A DNA stretch of 64,000 bases from a virus, in the IMG/VR virus record IMGVR_UViG_3300032288_005778, positions 1-64,000 of that record; one strand, given 5' to 3'. Made by a program: the position numbers and the translations under genes. Of the stretch, positions 39,198 to 46,531 are shown piece by piece; position 1 is the first letter of the stretch; every line of letters begins with the position of its first letter. Below the pieces are notes generated by a model, which was not told where the DNA came from, searched no databases, and saw nothing but the letters and a program-made list of their open reading frames with translations.

Positions 39198-39700
39198 TGA
39201 AATACAAAACTTTGATATACAGGGCAGTTCACGCCTACACAAGCTATGCCAGGCTTTCAGCCAAAGAAGCTGACAGGATAGCTTCTCAAAATTACAATGA
39301 CATACCAGATGTCATTGTAACAAACTTAGACAATATAGATATTGCTAATGATGTCTATATGGTAGATGCTTATGAGAACCCAGGAAAAACCTGGAATCAC
39401 AGCAAGAAATCCGATTGGTATACTCATGTACCAACCGGAATTAAAGTAAAAAAAGTAGTCAAAAAGTCCCATGACTACGACAAACCCAACGGAGAAGGGG
39501 TTTGTGAGACGACCCTAACAGTTAAAATCCCATTGCCATCCAGAAGGGGGCAAAACCCCAACTCTCACCACAACAGGGAAAAAACGGGAAATGTCTCCCG
39601 TAGCATCAGATTATCTGTAGAGGATTGGGAACTTTTAGCACTACTGGGAAATGGCAGCCACTCCCAGGGAATCAGGAACATCTTAAATTCCCGTAATTAA
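39197..39700 (+). CDS. Hypothetical protein
   Basis: A 167-residue protein coupled to the gene before it. The N-terminal 110 residues are alpha/beta; the C-terminal 40 (GNVSRSIRLSVEDWELLALL) look like a ribbon-helix-helix or similar small DNA-binding segment. Terminator at 39705. Confidence 0.6.
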   Translation: MKYKTLIYRAVHAYTSYARLSAKEADRIASQNYNDIPDVIVTNLDNIDIANDVYMVDAYENPGKTWNHSKKSDWYTHVPTGIKVKKVVKKSHDYDKPNGEGVCETTLTVKIPLPSRRGQNPNSHHNREKTGNVSRSIRLSVEDWELLALLGNGSHSQGIRNILNSRN

Positions 39701-40070
39701 TCAAAAACCCTGTAATTGACTTACAGGGTTTTATTTTGTCACTATTCAATCGTGCCGTTGACAAGTTTTTAACGAGAATGCGTTGTTTCAGCCGCGCCTC
39801 TAGCAGTGTCAATCATGCCAGATGATGATTCTATCGTTATCAATCGTGCCGTTTGTTCCTGGGGATTTTAAGAAGGGCAGCGTGAATCTATCGCTGTACA
39901 AGGGTTTTAGGCAGTGACAAGTGAACGGTACGATTGAATCATGAAATCAAAAGTGCCTGTTTTTGGGGTTTTCGGGTTCTTATTCCCATAAAAAACGCAA
40001 TCGCTCAACGGAAAAGCGATCGCGTTAAAGGTGTTTTCAGAAGGTACTACTATGCTATTGTAGCACAGCC
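39701..40070. other. Intergenic region with terminator and inverted-repeat cluster
   Basis: Starts with a terminator (AAACCCTGTAA hairpin with T run, 39705-39735), then the TTCAATCGTGCCGTT cluster (39745-39938), then HIP1-bearing palindromic sequence near 40000-40030. Only very short frames are present; no gene is called. Confidence 0.6.
39745..39938. repeat. Cluster of TCAATCGTGCCGTT motifs with inverted ends
   Basis: TTCAATCGTGCCGTTGACAAG (39745-39765) is matched by an inverted copy ending the segment (39918-39938, 18 of 21 bases). Two internal direct copies lie at about 39808-39820 (TCAATCATGCC) and 39839-39853 (ATCAATCGTGCCGTT). The outer pair looks like terminal inverted repeats of a 194-bp element; alternatively these are iterons or protein-binding sites. 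Confidence 0.65.
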
Positions 40071-40736
40071 TCATGGCTTAAAAATTAATGTTGATACTGA
40101 ATGGTTTTTTCCTAATCTAATATCAAAAACAGCGTCGTAACATTGACGACCACTGTTCATGAGAGGTTTTCCGTTCTTAAACTGCGGAACGCCATTAATT
40201 ATTTTTTGGCACTTACTCATGGGAATACCTTCCTTGAGGTAATCCACTCTATCCGCGATCGGATAGATGTGATGAATATGTGCGTCCAAAGCATCCCACA
40301 CTTTTGACTTTTCCTGAGAGCAATTCCAATCCAATGGCATTAGAAACAAGAGACGAGAATTGGGGCTATCATTGAGTAGTCGCAAAGATTTTGCAACTGC
40401 TTCAACGCACAAAGAAAAAGGTGGGTTGGTGATGATAAGGTCGCATCCCCATATAGAAACATCATTGAAAAAGCAGCCATTAACCCATGTAGCAAATGGG
40501 GCATTATTTATTCCTTGTAAAAATCGGGAATACTTGATTTCCACACACTCTACCGAGCGATCGCTCGGTAGGTATTTAGCTATTTGTCCAGAACCAGCAA
40601 AGGGTTCTAGTATCAGCCTGTCTGTGGGTAAGACCAGTCTAGACATGGCGACGGCAAGCCAGATAGGTGTTTCGTAGTCATCTTTTGTGAAGTCATCTGT
40701 GGTGACTTGTTCTTCAAAAAGCGCTAGTTGGTTCAC
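40071..40736 (-). CDS. DNA adenine (N6) methyltransferase-like protein
   Basis: A 221-residue methylase: SAM-binding motif ILEPFAGSGQIAKYL and catalytic motif IITNPPFSLC, with a C-terminal part about 100 residues long. The N-terminus begins MNQLALFEEQV; QLALF is the canonical beta-clamp-binding pentapeptide, so it may ride on the phage clamp (dnaN at 22420). HIP1 site inside the gene. No cognate nuclease found. Confidence 0.8.
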   Translation of the reverse strand: MNQLALFEEQVTTDDFTKDDYETPIWLAVAMSRLVLPTDRLILEPFAGSGQIAKYLPSDRSVECVEIKYSRFLQGINNAPFATWVNGCFFNDVSIWGCDLIITNPPFSLCVEAVAKSLRLLNDSPNSRLLFLMPLDWNCSQEKSKVWDALDAHIHHIYPIADRVDYLKEGIPMSKCQKIINGVPQFKNGKPLMNSGRQCYDAVFDIRLGKNHSVSTLIFKP

Positions 40737-40744
40737 GTGGTAAG

Positions 40745-41065
40745 CTACTCCTCTATAATTGCTAAAATACGCCGTACCTGATCCGGCGTGAGTAAATCTA
40801 ATCTTCTAAATGCAATCTCAAACTTTTTAAGGTTTTCTTTGTGTTTTAAATAGTCATTGAATAATTCTTGCGAATTAAACAGCATGCCACTGTATTCCTG
40901 GACGACAATAGGAAAGTCCCCCTCTATCTTGACTTTTATCAGGTCATATCCAACACGGACATAAAAGTATGTCCGTCCTATTTTTTCTATAATACCTTGA
41001 GAAATCTTACCTCTTGTTTTGTTGTAAGAGGTGTCCAAAAAGATCAAACTGTTACCGACTTCCAT
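40745..41065 (-). CDS. Hypothetical protein with beta-barrel N-terminus
   Basis: A 106-residue protein. Residues 1-60 are beta-rich in an SH3/KOW-like pattern (RGKISQGIIEKIGRTYFYVR), then two helices (LLTPDQVRRILAIIEE). It lies 8 bp before the adenine methylase on the same strand. Function unknown. Confidence 0.6.
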   Translation of the reverse strand: MEVGNSLIFLDTSYNKTRGKISQGIIEKIGRTYFYVRVGYDLIKVKIEGDFPIVVQEYSGMLFNSQELFNDYLKHKENLKKFEIAFRRLDLLTPDQVRRILAIIEE

Positions 41066-41087
41066 GCCTACTTTAAAAAAACTGAAT

Positions 41088-41112
41088 TTTAAACTTTACA
41101 GACTGCATAAAC
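41088..41112 (-). terminator. Hairpin, probable terminator
   Basis: CAGACT/AGTCTG stem near 41100, followed by T-rich sequence on the minus strand. Ends the gene at 41139. Confidence 0.5.
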
Positions 41113-41138
41113 AGTCTGTAATCAAACTTTGATGCAGG

Positions 41139-41540
41139 TTATGCTTGTTTTTCAGAATAATAAATAGCAGCAGCTATTACAATTATTTTTCCAAAGATTA
41201 GTCGTTCAGAGCGCTCTAAATCTTTGGGAATTTTTATTCCCAAAAGCAGGTTAATGCCTGGGCGGTACACACTCCACAAAACCTTTTGCAGCAAGCTTGT
41301 CTTTTCTGCTGACAGCAAATCAAATGTGGTCTCCCAGTCCAAATTTATGTCTTTTAAGCTTTTGTTGAAAAAACTTTCTTGCGGATTTACTCTTGCGAGT
41401 ATAGGCAATATTTTGTTCTCTGCAATACTCAAGACAAAGCTTGATGTTGCTTTGCTTTTGTTGCATTCTTGGAGAATGCAACGGACCGTTGCCTTGTCTT
41501 GTTCTGGTAGTTGGTTATAAATTGCTGTCAACGTTACCAT
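41139..41540 (-). CDS. Hypothetical helical protein
   Basis: A 133-residue helical protein (MVTLTAIYNQLPEQDKATVR) with a hydrophobic helix near the C-terminus (LIFGKIIVIAAAIYYSEKQA). May associate with membrane. No family recognised. Confidence 0.55.
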   Translation of the reverse strand: MVTLTAIYNQLPEQDKATVRCILQECNKSKATSSFVLSIAENKILPILARVNPQESFFNKSLKDINLDWETTFDLLSAEKTSLLQKVLWSVYRPGINLLLGIKIPKDLERSERLIFGKIIVIAAAIYYSEKQA

Positions 41541-41611
41541 ATAAAATACCCTTCATAGGTTTAATACTTTACAAGAGTTACTTGCGGATCATGAGAGATC
41601 CGCAAGTAAAG

Positions 41612-41839
41612 TTAAAATACATCAACTACGGGATTACCGTAGCCCCAGCGGGCATTCCAGGAAAGCCCTGACCAAGTGGTGATACGGGTAATTTTCCCGC
41701 TCTCTACTGTAATACTTGCCTGCTCTGTGGGAACTTCGCCAAAGTGAAATTCATCATTCTTGGGAAAATCAGCACCCAGTAAAGTGCGAAGTGCTGAAGC
41801 ACTCTTCCAATTAGCAATAATAAATTCTTTAACGTCCAT
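41612..41839 (-). CDS. Small hypothetical protein behind hammerhead 2
   Basis: A 75-residue protein starting at the ATG at 41839 (MDVKEFIIANWKSASALRTL) behind AGGAGACAGAC. A longer frame would run back through the ribozyme and is discarded. After ribozyme cleavage its mRNA would begin with a GTGGG/CCCAC hairpin just upstream of the ribosome binding site. Function unknown. Confidence 0.6.
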   Translation of the reverse strand: MDVKEFIIANWKSASALRTLLGADFPKNDEFHFGEVPTEQASITVESGKITRITTWSGLSWNARWGYGNPVVDVF

Positions 41840-41870
41840 GTCTGTCTCCTGTGGGGTGTAAATTTGGCTT

Positions 41871-41920
41871 CCCACTACTTGGTAGTTTCGTCCGGTAGCC
41901 AGCCGGACTCGTCAGGTGGG
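41871..41920 (-). ncRNA. Type I hammerhead ribozyme, copy 2
   Basis: Minus-strand RNA: stem I CCCAC/GUGGG, core CUGACGA (41909-41915), stem II GUCCGG-loop-CCGGAC, GAAA (41886-41889), a short stem III (CU/AG plus the A-U closing pair, loop ACCA), then the cleavage triplet GUA before position 41875. All conserved core bases of the hammerhead are present. It lies three bases after the stop codon of the gene at 41923. Confidence 0.85.
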
Positions 41921-41922
41921 GA

Positions 41923-42159
41923 TTAAAAGTGTTTAACACCCCTTCTTCTTCTGACTTTTTCTATGTCACTGTAGAAAAAGTCCTTGGCATCAAAACTAAC
42001 ACGATTACTGCGGGCAAAAGCCGCAGCTTTAATCGGACAATTAAAGAAGTGAAAAGAACACTGGTGTTCTTTATTTGCGTCAAGGTACTCAACTTGTACT
42101 TCCCAAAACTTCTGTTCTGGGGCTTTGCTTAAATAATCTGGTCTTTGTAGAGCTTTCAT
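41923..42159 (-). CDS. Small hypothetical protein between hammerheads
   Basis: A 78-residue basic protein (MKALQRPDYLSKAPEQKFWE) behind CAGGGAGACAAGCAAC. Driven by the promoter at 42191-42219. Hammerhead copy 2 follows its stop codon directly. Function unknown. Confidence 0.6.
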   Translation of the reverse strand: MKALQRPDYLSKAPEQKFWEVQVEYLDANKEHQCSFHFFNCPIKAAAFARSNRVSFDAKDFFYSDIEKVRRRRGVKHF

Positions 42160-42190
42160 GTTGCTTGTCTCCCTGTTCTTTGATATTTCT

Positions 42191-42219
42191 ATCTTATTCT
42201 ATAAAGAAACAATTGTCAA
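42191..42219 (-). promoter_or_regulatory. Sigma-70 type promoter, TTTCTTTAT family
   Basis: Minus strand: TTGACA (42214-42219), 17-bp spacer with TTGTTTCTTTATAG, TAAGAT (42191-42196). The same promoter family as at 38043 and 38591. Confidence 0.8.
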
Positions 42220-42282
42220 TACTGAAATTAAAATTATTTTATTTGACAAGTGTTTTTATTATAGTGGGTGTAAATTTGGCTT

Positions 42283-42339
42283 CCCACTACTACCAGGGCG
42301 GTAGTTTCGTCCGGTAGCCAGCCGGACTCATCAGGCGGG
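42283..42339 (-). ncRNA. Type I hammerhead ribozyme, copy 1
   Basis: Minus-strand RNA: stem I CCCGC/GUGGG, core CUGAUGA (42328-42334), stem II GUCCGG-CUGGCUA-CCGGAC (42309-42327), GAAA (42305-42308), stem III CUACC-GCCCU-GGUAG, then triplet GUA with cleavage between 42288 and 42287. Every conserved hammerhead base is present. It starts two bases after the stop codon of the gene at 42341. About 25 bp downstream both copies keep a TGTAAATTTGGCTT block. Confidence 0.9.
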
Positions 42340-42340
42340 G

Positions 42341-43585
42341 TTAAGCGGCTTGCAACCACTTTTCAAAAGATTTAATAGGGCGGTTGGCAGTCTCCTGAGT
42401 CTTTTTATAAGCCTCATAAGCTTCTTCTATCGCTCGTTTTTCGGCGAATTTTTTACTCGCTTCTTCTTGAAAGAAGCTTATCCGTGCCATGACAGCATCT
42501 CTATCAAAACCGATGGACACTGAAGTCCTGACTCTATTGGATAAACCGTGTGTCCGGTCGTCAAGGTGTTCCCACACCGTGCCGTCCCTTTCGCTCCAGT
42601 TGAATGAAACGACCATATCATCGCCAACCCAAAAGCGGTTTAAAAATTTGTTATAAACCTCTTTCCGAAACCATTCTGGTTCAGGTATAGCCAACTTGGC
42701 AGCTTCTTCAGATGCTATTTTTGCCAGTCTATCTTGCTCCCAACGAGCGCGGATAGACTCTATCTTGAACACCAACTCAGCAAATGTAATCTTCTCACGT
42801 TTACAATATTCGTACACATACCCTTGCATCAATGCAAGGATTTGTTCTTCAGTGTTAATTTGAAGAAGATTAAGCTTTTCGCTGCACCACAGAGTACGCC
42901 CATCTGCATGGGCGTACTCCCAGACGGTATAGTAGGTTTTATCTGAGTAGATGTCCCCTGAAAAACTTAGGGACTGATTGTAAGTTGATTTAGTTCTTTC
43001 CTTTCCCGTGGGAACAAAGGTTTCCCCCCAGTATTTTCTGGGGAGGTCATGGCAGTAGATGTCTACTGCTGACTCCAAAGATTTTTGGTTAAACATAGCG
43101 CACGGTGCAGCGCTATGATGATATTTATGCCAGTCGTTCAAGCAGGTCAACGCTGACCGAACTTCTTTCAATAGAGGATCAATTTTTTGCTTTTCCTGGA
43201 CTTTATCCCAGGAAACACATTCGTGTAACCTATCAGAATCGCTATCAATATCGCCATAGATAGCGACTTCTAAGTCGTACCAATCCAAATCTTCTGGATT
43301 TAGGCTGGTGGTAATAACAGCCTTTAGTCCAGAGGTGTTTAGCACTCCATTTAATTCATCTGCTAATTTTTTTTGAATTTCAGGGTGAAGTTCACTTACA
43401 TTTATTTTAAACATTATTTTTGTCTCCTGTTTTTGCTGTACCTGTTTTGTCTGTTCCTGTTGCTCAATCTGAGCATCAATACTGATTAACTCATCTACCC
43501 AGCGGTAGATGTTTTGTTGTCCCCTCCCGACGCGGGAGATCAAGTTTACTAGCACCTGTCTTCTGTTTACCAAGTCCATGTCCAT
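42341..43585 (-). CDS. Large hypothetical protein with SAP-like N-terminus
   Basis: A 414-residue protein behind GGGAGGGTT. The N-terminal 45 residues (RQVLVNLISRVGRGQQNIYR, then WVDELISIDAQIEQ) resemble a SAP/HeH-like helix pair, also seen in the protein at 51708. A Gln/Glu-rich linker follows, then a charged alpha/beta body with many Trp and Tyr. No enzyme motif recognised. It follows an RHH gene and a promoter, the same gene order as at 51392-52517. Confidence 0.6.
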   Translation of the reverse strand: MDMDLVNRRQVLVNLISRVGRGQQNIYRWVDELISIDAQIEQQEQTKQVQQKQETKIMFKINVSELHPEIQKKLADELNGVLNTSGLKAVITTSLNPEDLDWYDLEVAIYGDIDSDSDRLHECVSWDKVQEKQKIDPLLKEVRSALTCLNDWHKYHHSAAPCAMFNQKSLESAVDIYCHDLPRKYWGETFVPTGKERTKSTYNQSLSFSGDIYSDKTYYTVWEYAHADGRTLWCSEKLNLLQINTEEQILALMQGYVYEYCKREKITFAELVFKIESIRARWEQDRLAKIASEEAAKLAIPEPEWFRKEVYNKFLNRFWVGDDMVVSFNWSERDGTVWEHLDDRTHGLSNRVRTSVSIGFDRDAVMARISFFQEEASKKFAEKRAIEEAYEAYKKTQETANRPIKSFEKWLQAA

Positions 43586-43617
43586 AACCCTCCCGCGTCG
43601 TCTGTTTCTATATTTCC

Positions 43618-43646
43618 ATTATGTATGGATAGAATTATTTTGTCAA
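43618..43646 (-). promoter_or_regulatory. Sigma-70 type promoter
   Basis: Minus strand: TTGACA (43641-43646), 17-bp spacer, CATAAT (43618-43623). It overlaps the last codons of the RHH gene at 43643 and drives the gene at 42341. Confidence 0.75.
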
Positions 43647-43849
43647 GTCTTTTCTGAAACTTTTTTTTCGCTTTCCAGAAAAGCAGCCATACCCCTTGCT
43701 ACATCTGGGTTTCGGACGAGTCTCTCAATTAGCTCACCAAAGGCTATACATAAATGATCAGCGTAGCACTGATATACACATTTAGCTGTTGGAGTAAGCC
43801 TAAGCGTAAGTTTTGCCTTGTTTTTAGCGTAGTCTGATTGTCGTGCCAT
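43643..43849 (-). CDS. Ribbon-helix-helix-like protein
   Basis: A 68-residue protein (LTLRLTPTAKCVYQCYADHL, then ELIERLVRNPDVARGMAAFL) with an RHH-like strand and helices. The C-terminal RNPDV.RG.A.F block is shared with the protein at 51392. Likely a DNA-binding regulator of the adjoining large gene. Confidence 0.6.
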   Translation of the reverse strand: MARQSDYAKNKAKLTLRLTPTAKCVYQCYADHLCIAFGELIERLVRNPDVARGMAAFLESEKKVSEKT

Positions 43850-43857
43850 AGTCTTCC

Positions 43858-44220
43858 TTAATTGTTGGTGTCTGTCAATTCTATCATTACATCTTGCTTA
43901 CTGCTCAAATATTCAACATACTTAGCAGTTATTAGAGAGATTAATCGTTGCTGCTCTATGGGTGGTAGTCCCAAGACCACACCTAAAACATCTTCTGCTG
44001 TTTTGGGTTTTGCCTTGCCTAAGCCCAAATATTGATCCAACTCAAAACCAGGACGGCAGCCCAAAGCTAAACACAACTCTATGTATTTCTCTAATCCTGG
44101 AGATACCTTACCTGACTGCCATTCACTAAGCGTGCCTTGAGACACGCCAGATAACTTTGCGGCTTTATTTGTGCTTTGAGCGCGTTTGCATATACTAGTA
44201 ATCAATGCGCCTAAGTTCAT
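43858..44220 (-). CDS. XRE-family HTH regulator
   Basis: A 120-residue protein with a Cro/CI-type helix-turn-helix (NKAAKLSGVSQGTLSEWQSG, KVSPGLEKYIELCLALG) and a C-terminal helical tail (GLPPIEQQRLISLITAKYV). It overlaps the double-HTH gene upstream by 4 nt. Together they look like a lysogeny or copy-control switch. Confidence 0.75.
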   Translation of the reverse strand: MNLGALITSICKRAQSTNKAAKLSGVSQGTLSEWQSGKVSPGLEKYIELCLALGCRPGFELDQYLGLGKAKPKTAEDVLGVVLGLPPIEQQRLISLITAKYVEYLSSKQDVMIELTDTNN

Positions 44221-44828
44221 AACAACCTGATGTAGAAATCATCCCCACTGGCAATATCTATGAAGTTGTAGATATCCAGTACGCTACCAGTATTGTCCTC
44301 AAAGAGTTCAGTATCAGCGATCGCCTCTAAGGTATTGAAACTAGGAATAACCCGACCACTTTCAATAGTCCAGATGGTTCTAGAAATCAAGGAAAAATCT
44401 TGAGAAGAACACATATCTGCTAATACTTGCTTAGTTATTCCCTTCTTTTCCCTAGTGGATTTAATTAATCCCCCTAACCTGTACAACCCGTCCTTGACCC
44501 ATCTTTTTCTTTGCTTAGATACAGGGAATTCAACGTAGGGTGTTTGGCTAATAATATCTATGCACTCATAAATGCCTAAGAGCTTACCTGAATCATCACG
44601 AAGTAAACCTGATGCTGCTATAGCTTCTATTAGGTTATACGCAGGACAAGTTTTCCCCTGTTCCATTTGCTTTAGCGCAGTGTAATTAACCGCAAAAAAC
44701 TTGTCAGAACATATCTGCGAGAAGTACCGCAGACTCATTTTTGCATCCTGGCGAGAACGTTTGACCATTACTCCCAGTTTAGCCATTCCCTCTTTTGTCC
44801 ATTTTTTTCTGTATCCTGTTCTGTTCAT
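44217..44828 (-). CDS. Regulator with duplicated HTH domain
   Basis: A 203-residue protein built of two homologous halves. Each begins with RKKWTKEGMAKLGVMVKRSR or RKRWVKDGLYRLGGLIKSTR, has an XRE-like helix-turn-helix and ends in LLGIYECIDI or VLDIYNFIDI. The tandem HTH could let one chain bind both halves of a palindrome. It is divergent from the gene at 44939 across the palindrome at 44885-44926. Confidence 0.7.
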   Translation of the reverse strand: MNRTGYRKKWTKEGMAKLGVMVKRSRQDAKMSLRYFSQICSDKFFAVNYTALKQMEQGKTCPAYNLIEAIAASGLLRDDSGKLLGIYECIDIISQTPYVEFPVSKQRKRWVKDGLYRLGGLIKSTREKKGITKQVLADMCSSQDFSLISRTIWTIESGRVIPSFNTLEAIADTELFEDNTGSVLDIYNFIDIASGDDFYIRLL

Positions 44829-44884
44829 ATTTTTTTACCGTTCACATATTCACACAAAATATCATAAATTTTTGTAATTCTCTT

Positions 44885-44926
44885 GTGTATCATGAGATAT
44901 TATGGTATTATGATATTGTGATACAC
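44885..44926. promoter_or_regulatory. Palindromic operator between divergent genes
   Basis: GTGTATCA and TGATACAC bound a 42-bp segment, with ATATTATG/CATAATA-like symmetry inside and repeated TATGATAT. It overlaps the likely promoters of both the double-HTH regulator and the RHH gene at 44939, so it is probably the operator of the HTH regulators. Confidence 0.7.
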
Positions 44927-44938
44927 GAATAAGGAGAA

Positions 44939-45130
44939 ATGAATTTAACAAGAATCAAAGCTAGAGACAAACAACAGATTAGGATTGACCCTAAATTGCA
45001 CCAAAGAATTAAGATTTTAGCCGCAGAACATCACACTGAAATAGGTTTATTAGCTGAACAATTAATTCTTTTAGGCATAGAAAGCTTGAAAGATGAAAGT
45101 ACAAGACATGATCAAAAATCATCGCGGTAG
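44939..45130 (+). CDS. Arc-like ribbon-helix-helix protein
   Basis: A 63-residue protein (IKARDKQQIRIDPKLHQRIK, ILAAEHHTEIGLLAEQLILL) with the strand-helix-helix pattern of Arc/CopG regulators. Starts behind AAGGAGAA. First gene of a rightward run and directly next to the palindromic operator. Confidence 0.65.
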   Translation: MNLTRIKARDKQQIRIDPKLHQRIKILAAEHHTEIGLLAEQLILLGIESLKDESTRHDQKSSR

Positions 45131-45470
45131 TGGTCGTTTAGAAGCTTATGCAGTGGCTTTCTCAAAAGAAGTTAGTCAATGGTTTCAGGTTGGTTTAAAG
45201 TTCCTTGAGAGCGATCGCACTATAGTCAAGATTGATTATCTTGATTCAGCGGTAGAGCCAACAATAGAGTTTGATTGTCAAGAGTTACTTGAAGAATATC
45301 CATTGTCTGTTACCAGCAATAACTACAACGGAAAAACCATTATTATTCAATTTCCGTATATATGGATTGTAAAGCCAAGTGATTTAATTTTTTGGAGTAG
45401 TGAAGTGGGAAAAAAAGATGCTCAATTCATATTAAGAAAAACAGGTCGCATTAAGTCAGTATCTAACTAA
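45093..45470 (+). CDS. Protein with R-M-like C-terminal block
   Basis: A 125-residue protein overlapping the RHH gene by 38 nt. Its C-terminus (IIIQFPYIWIVKPSDLIFWS, KKDAQFIL) matches the end of the larger protein at 28395 (YIIKPCQLRYWTRSVGLHNADAVL), a block typical of methylase C-termini. HIP1 site inside. Function unknown. Confidence 0.55.
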   Translation: MKVQDMIKNHRGSGRLEAYAVAFSKEVSQWFQVGLKFLESDRTIVKIDYLDSAVEPTIEFDCQELLEEYPLSVTSNNYNGKTIIIQFPYIWIVKPSDLIFWSSEVGKKDAQFILRKTGRIKSVSN

Positions 45471-45722
45471 ATGATACCACCATTAAGATTACCGCCAAAG
45501 GATTTTGCTATCCTACCGCGCCCAACCAATCCCCAACCTTGGGAACGGATATCAAAGCCAGCTTATTGGTTTGGAGACAGGCTAAGGACAAATCTAGGAT
45601 GGGGAATATGTTCAGGAGTTAAACGTATAAGCGCAGGGGATTGGCTTTACTACATTGACTTAGACGATAGCTTTTGTCCACATCCGTTTGCAGAATCAGA
45701 AATTAAGGAGAAATTAAAATGA
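45471..45722 (+). CDS. Hypothetical protein, possibly DUF1392-like
   Basis: An 83-residue Pro-rich protein (ILPRPTNPQPWERISKPAYW, FGDRLRTNLGWGICSGVKRI). The AYWFGDR...GICSG pattern recalls a cyanobacterial domain of unknown function (DUF1392), with low certainty. Overlaps the next gene by 4 nt. Confidence 0.5.
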   Translation: MIPPLRLPPKDFAILPRPTNPQPWERISKPAYWFGDRLRTNLGWGICSGVKRISAGDWLYYIDLDDSFCPHPFAESEIKEKLK

Positions 45723-46243
45723 GACAAATTGCCAAAATCAAAACAAAGAGAAACGATGATGCAGAAATGGTAACAATTGCTTACACCATTTTTAACGAAG
45801 ATAGTGAAGAGCAAAAAACCGTGACTGTACGCAGCAAAGAAGAAGCATCGGAGAGTTTTTACCAGGCACTAGACAGCCTAAGAAGCATTTTGATAGATGC
45901 AGTGGGATTAGATGCTGATATCTGGAAGGAAGGATTTGTTACTGATTTTGCAATCAAAGATAAAAAGGATTTGGTAGCAATTGGCATTGGCGGAACATGT
46001 GAGATACAAGGCAGATTTGTCACCGTTTTCAGTAAAGATGTATTGATTGAGAAATCTGCTTATGAACACAAGATTGTGTCTGCGGTACTAGTTGAAGCTT
46101 CTGAATATTTGGATGGTGAACGCGATGGTTGGAAACAGCCCTCTTTGTTCACAATGGAAAGCCTAGTCAATGCTGATGAAGACGAAGATGAAGGCGTTGA
46201 AGCAGAAGAAGAAAAAGTGGCGGAACTAGCTATTGGCTTTTAG
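45719..46243 (+). CDS. Acidic hypothetical protein
   Basis: A 174-residue protein with a compact alpha/beta body and an acidic tail (ADEDEDEGVEAEEEKVAELA). Last gene of the short operon; terminator at 46256. No family recognised. Confidence 0.6.
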   Translation: MRQIAKIKTKRNDDAEMVTIAYTIFNEDSEEQKTVTVRSKEEASESFYQALDSLRSILIDAVGLDADIWKEGFVTDFAIKDKKDLVAIGIGGTCEIQGRFVTVFSKDVLIEKSAYEHKIVSAVLVEASEYLDGERDGWKQPSLFTMESLVNADEDEDEGVEAEEEKVAELAIGF

Positions 46244-46255
46244 TTTGTATACAAA

Positions 46256-46285
46256 AAACTCCGTTGTTTGACGGAGTTTAAAAAA
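46256..46285 (+). terminator. Intrinsic terminator
   Basis: AAACTCCGT/ACGGAGTTT hairpin with A-rich 5' and T-rich 3' flanks. Confidence 0.75.
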
Positions 46286-46324
46286 CAAACAAAAAATATT
46301 AGCATCTATTATCTTGTCAAAAAT

Positions 46325-46531
46325 ATGGTACAAACAACAATCAAAGAAAGTGATTACAAAGTAGGGGATAAAGTTGAGTACAAACATCCTAGTGATGGGT
46401 GGTTGAAAGGTGTTTTTATTGGTTTCCATACCCCAGGATTAGCCCCTCCGGGGTGTAGATGGAGTTTTATAGAGATTTGTATCAACGGGAAATTACACAA
46501 GGCTTATTCTTTAAATCAGATTAGAAAATGA
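46325..46531 (+). CDS. Small hypothetical protein
   Basis: A 68-residue protein starting at the ATG at 46325 (MVQTTIKESDYKVGDKVEYK); the longer frame runs into the terminator. The KVGDKVEYKHPSDGWLKGVF segment suggests a small SH3/Tudor-like barrel. Overlaps the next gene by 4 nt. Confidence 0.6.
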   Translation: MVQTTIKESDYKVGDKVEYKHPSDGWLKGVFIGFHTPGLAPPGCRWSFIEICINGKLHKAYSLNQIRK

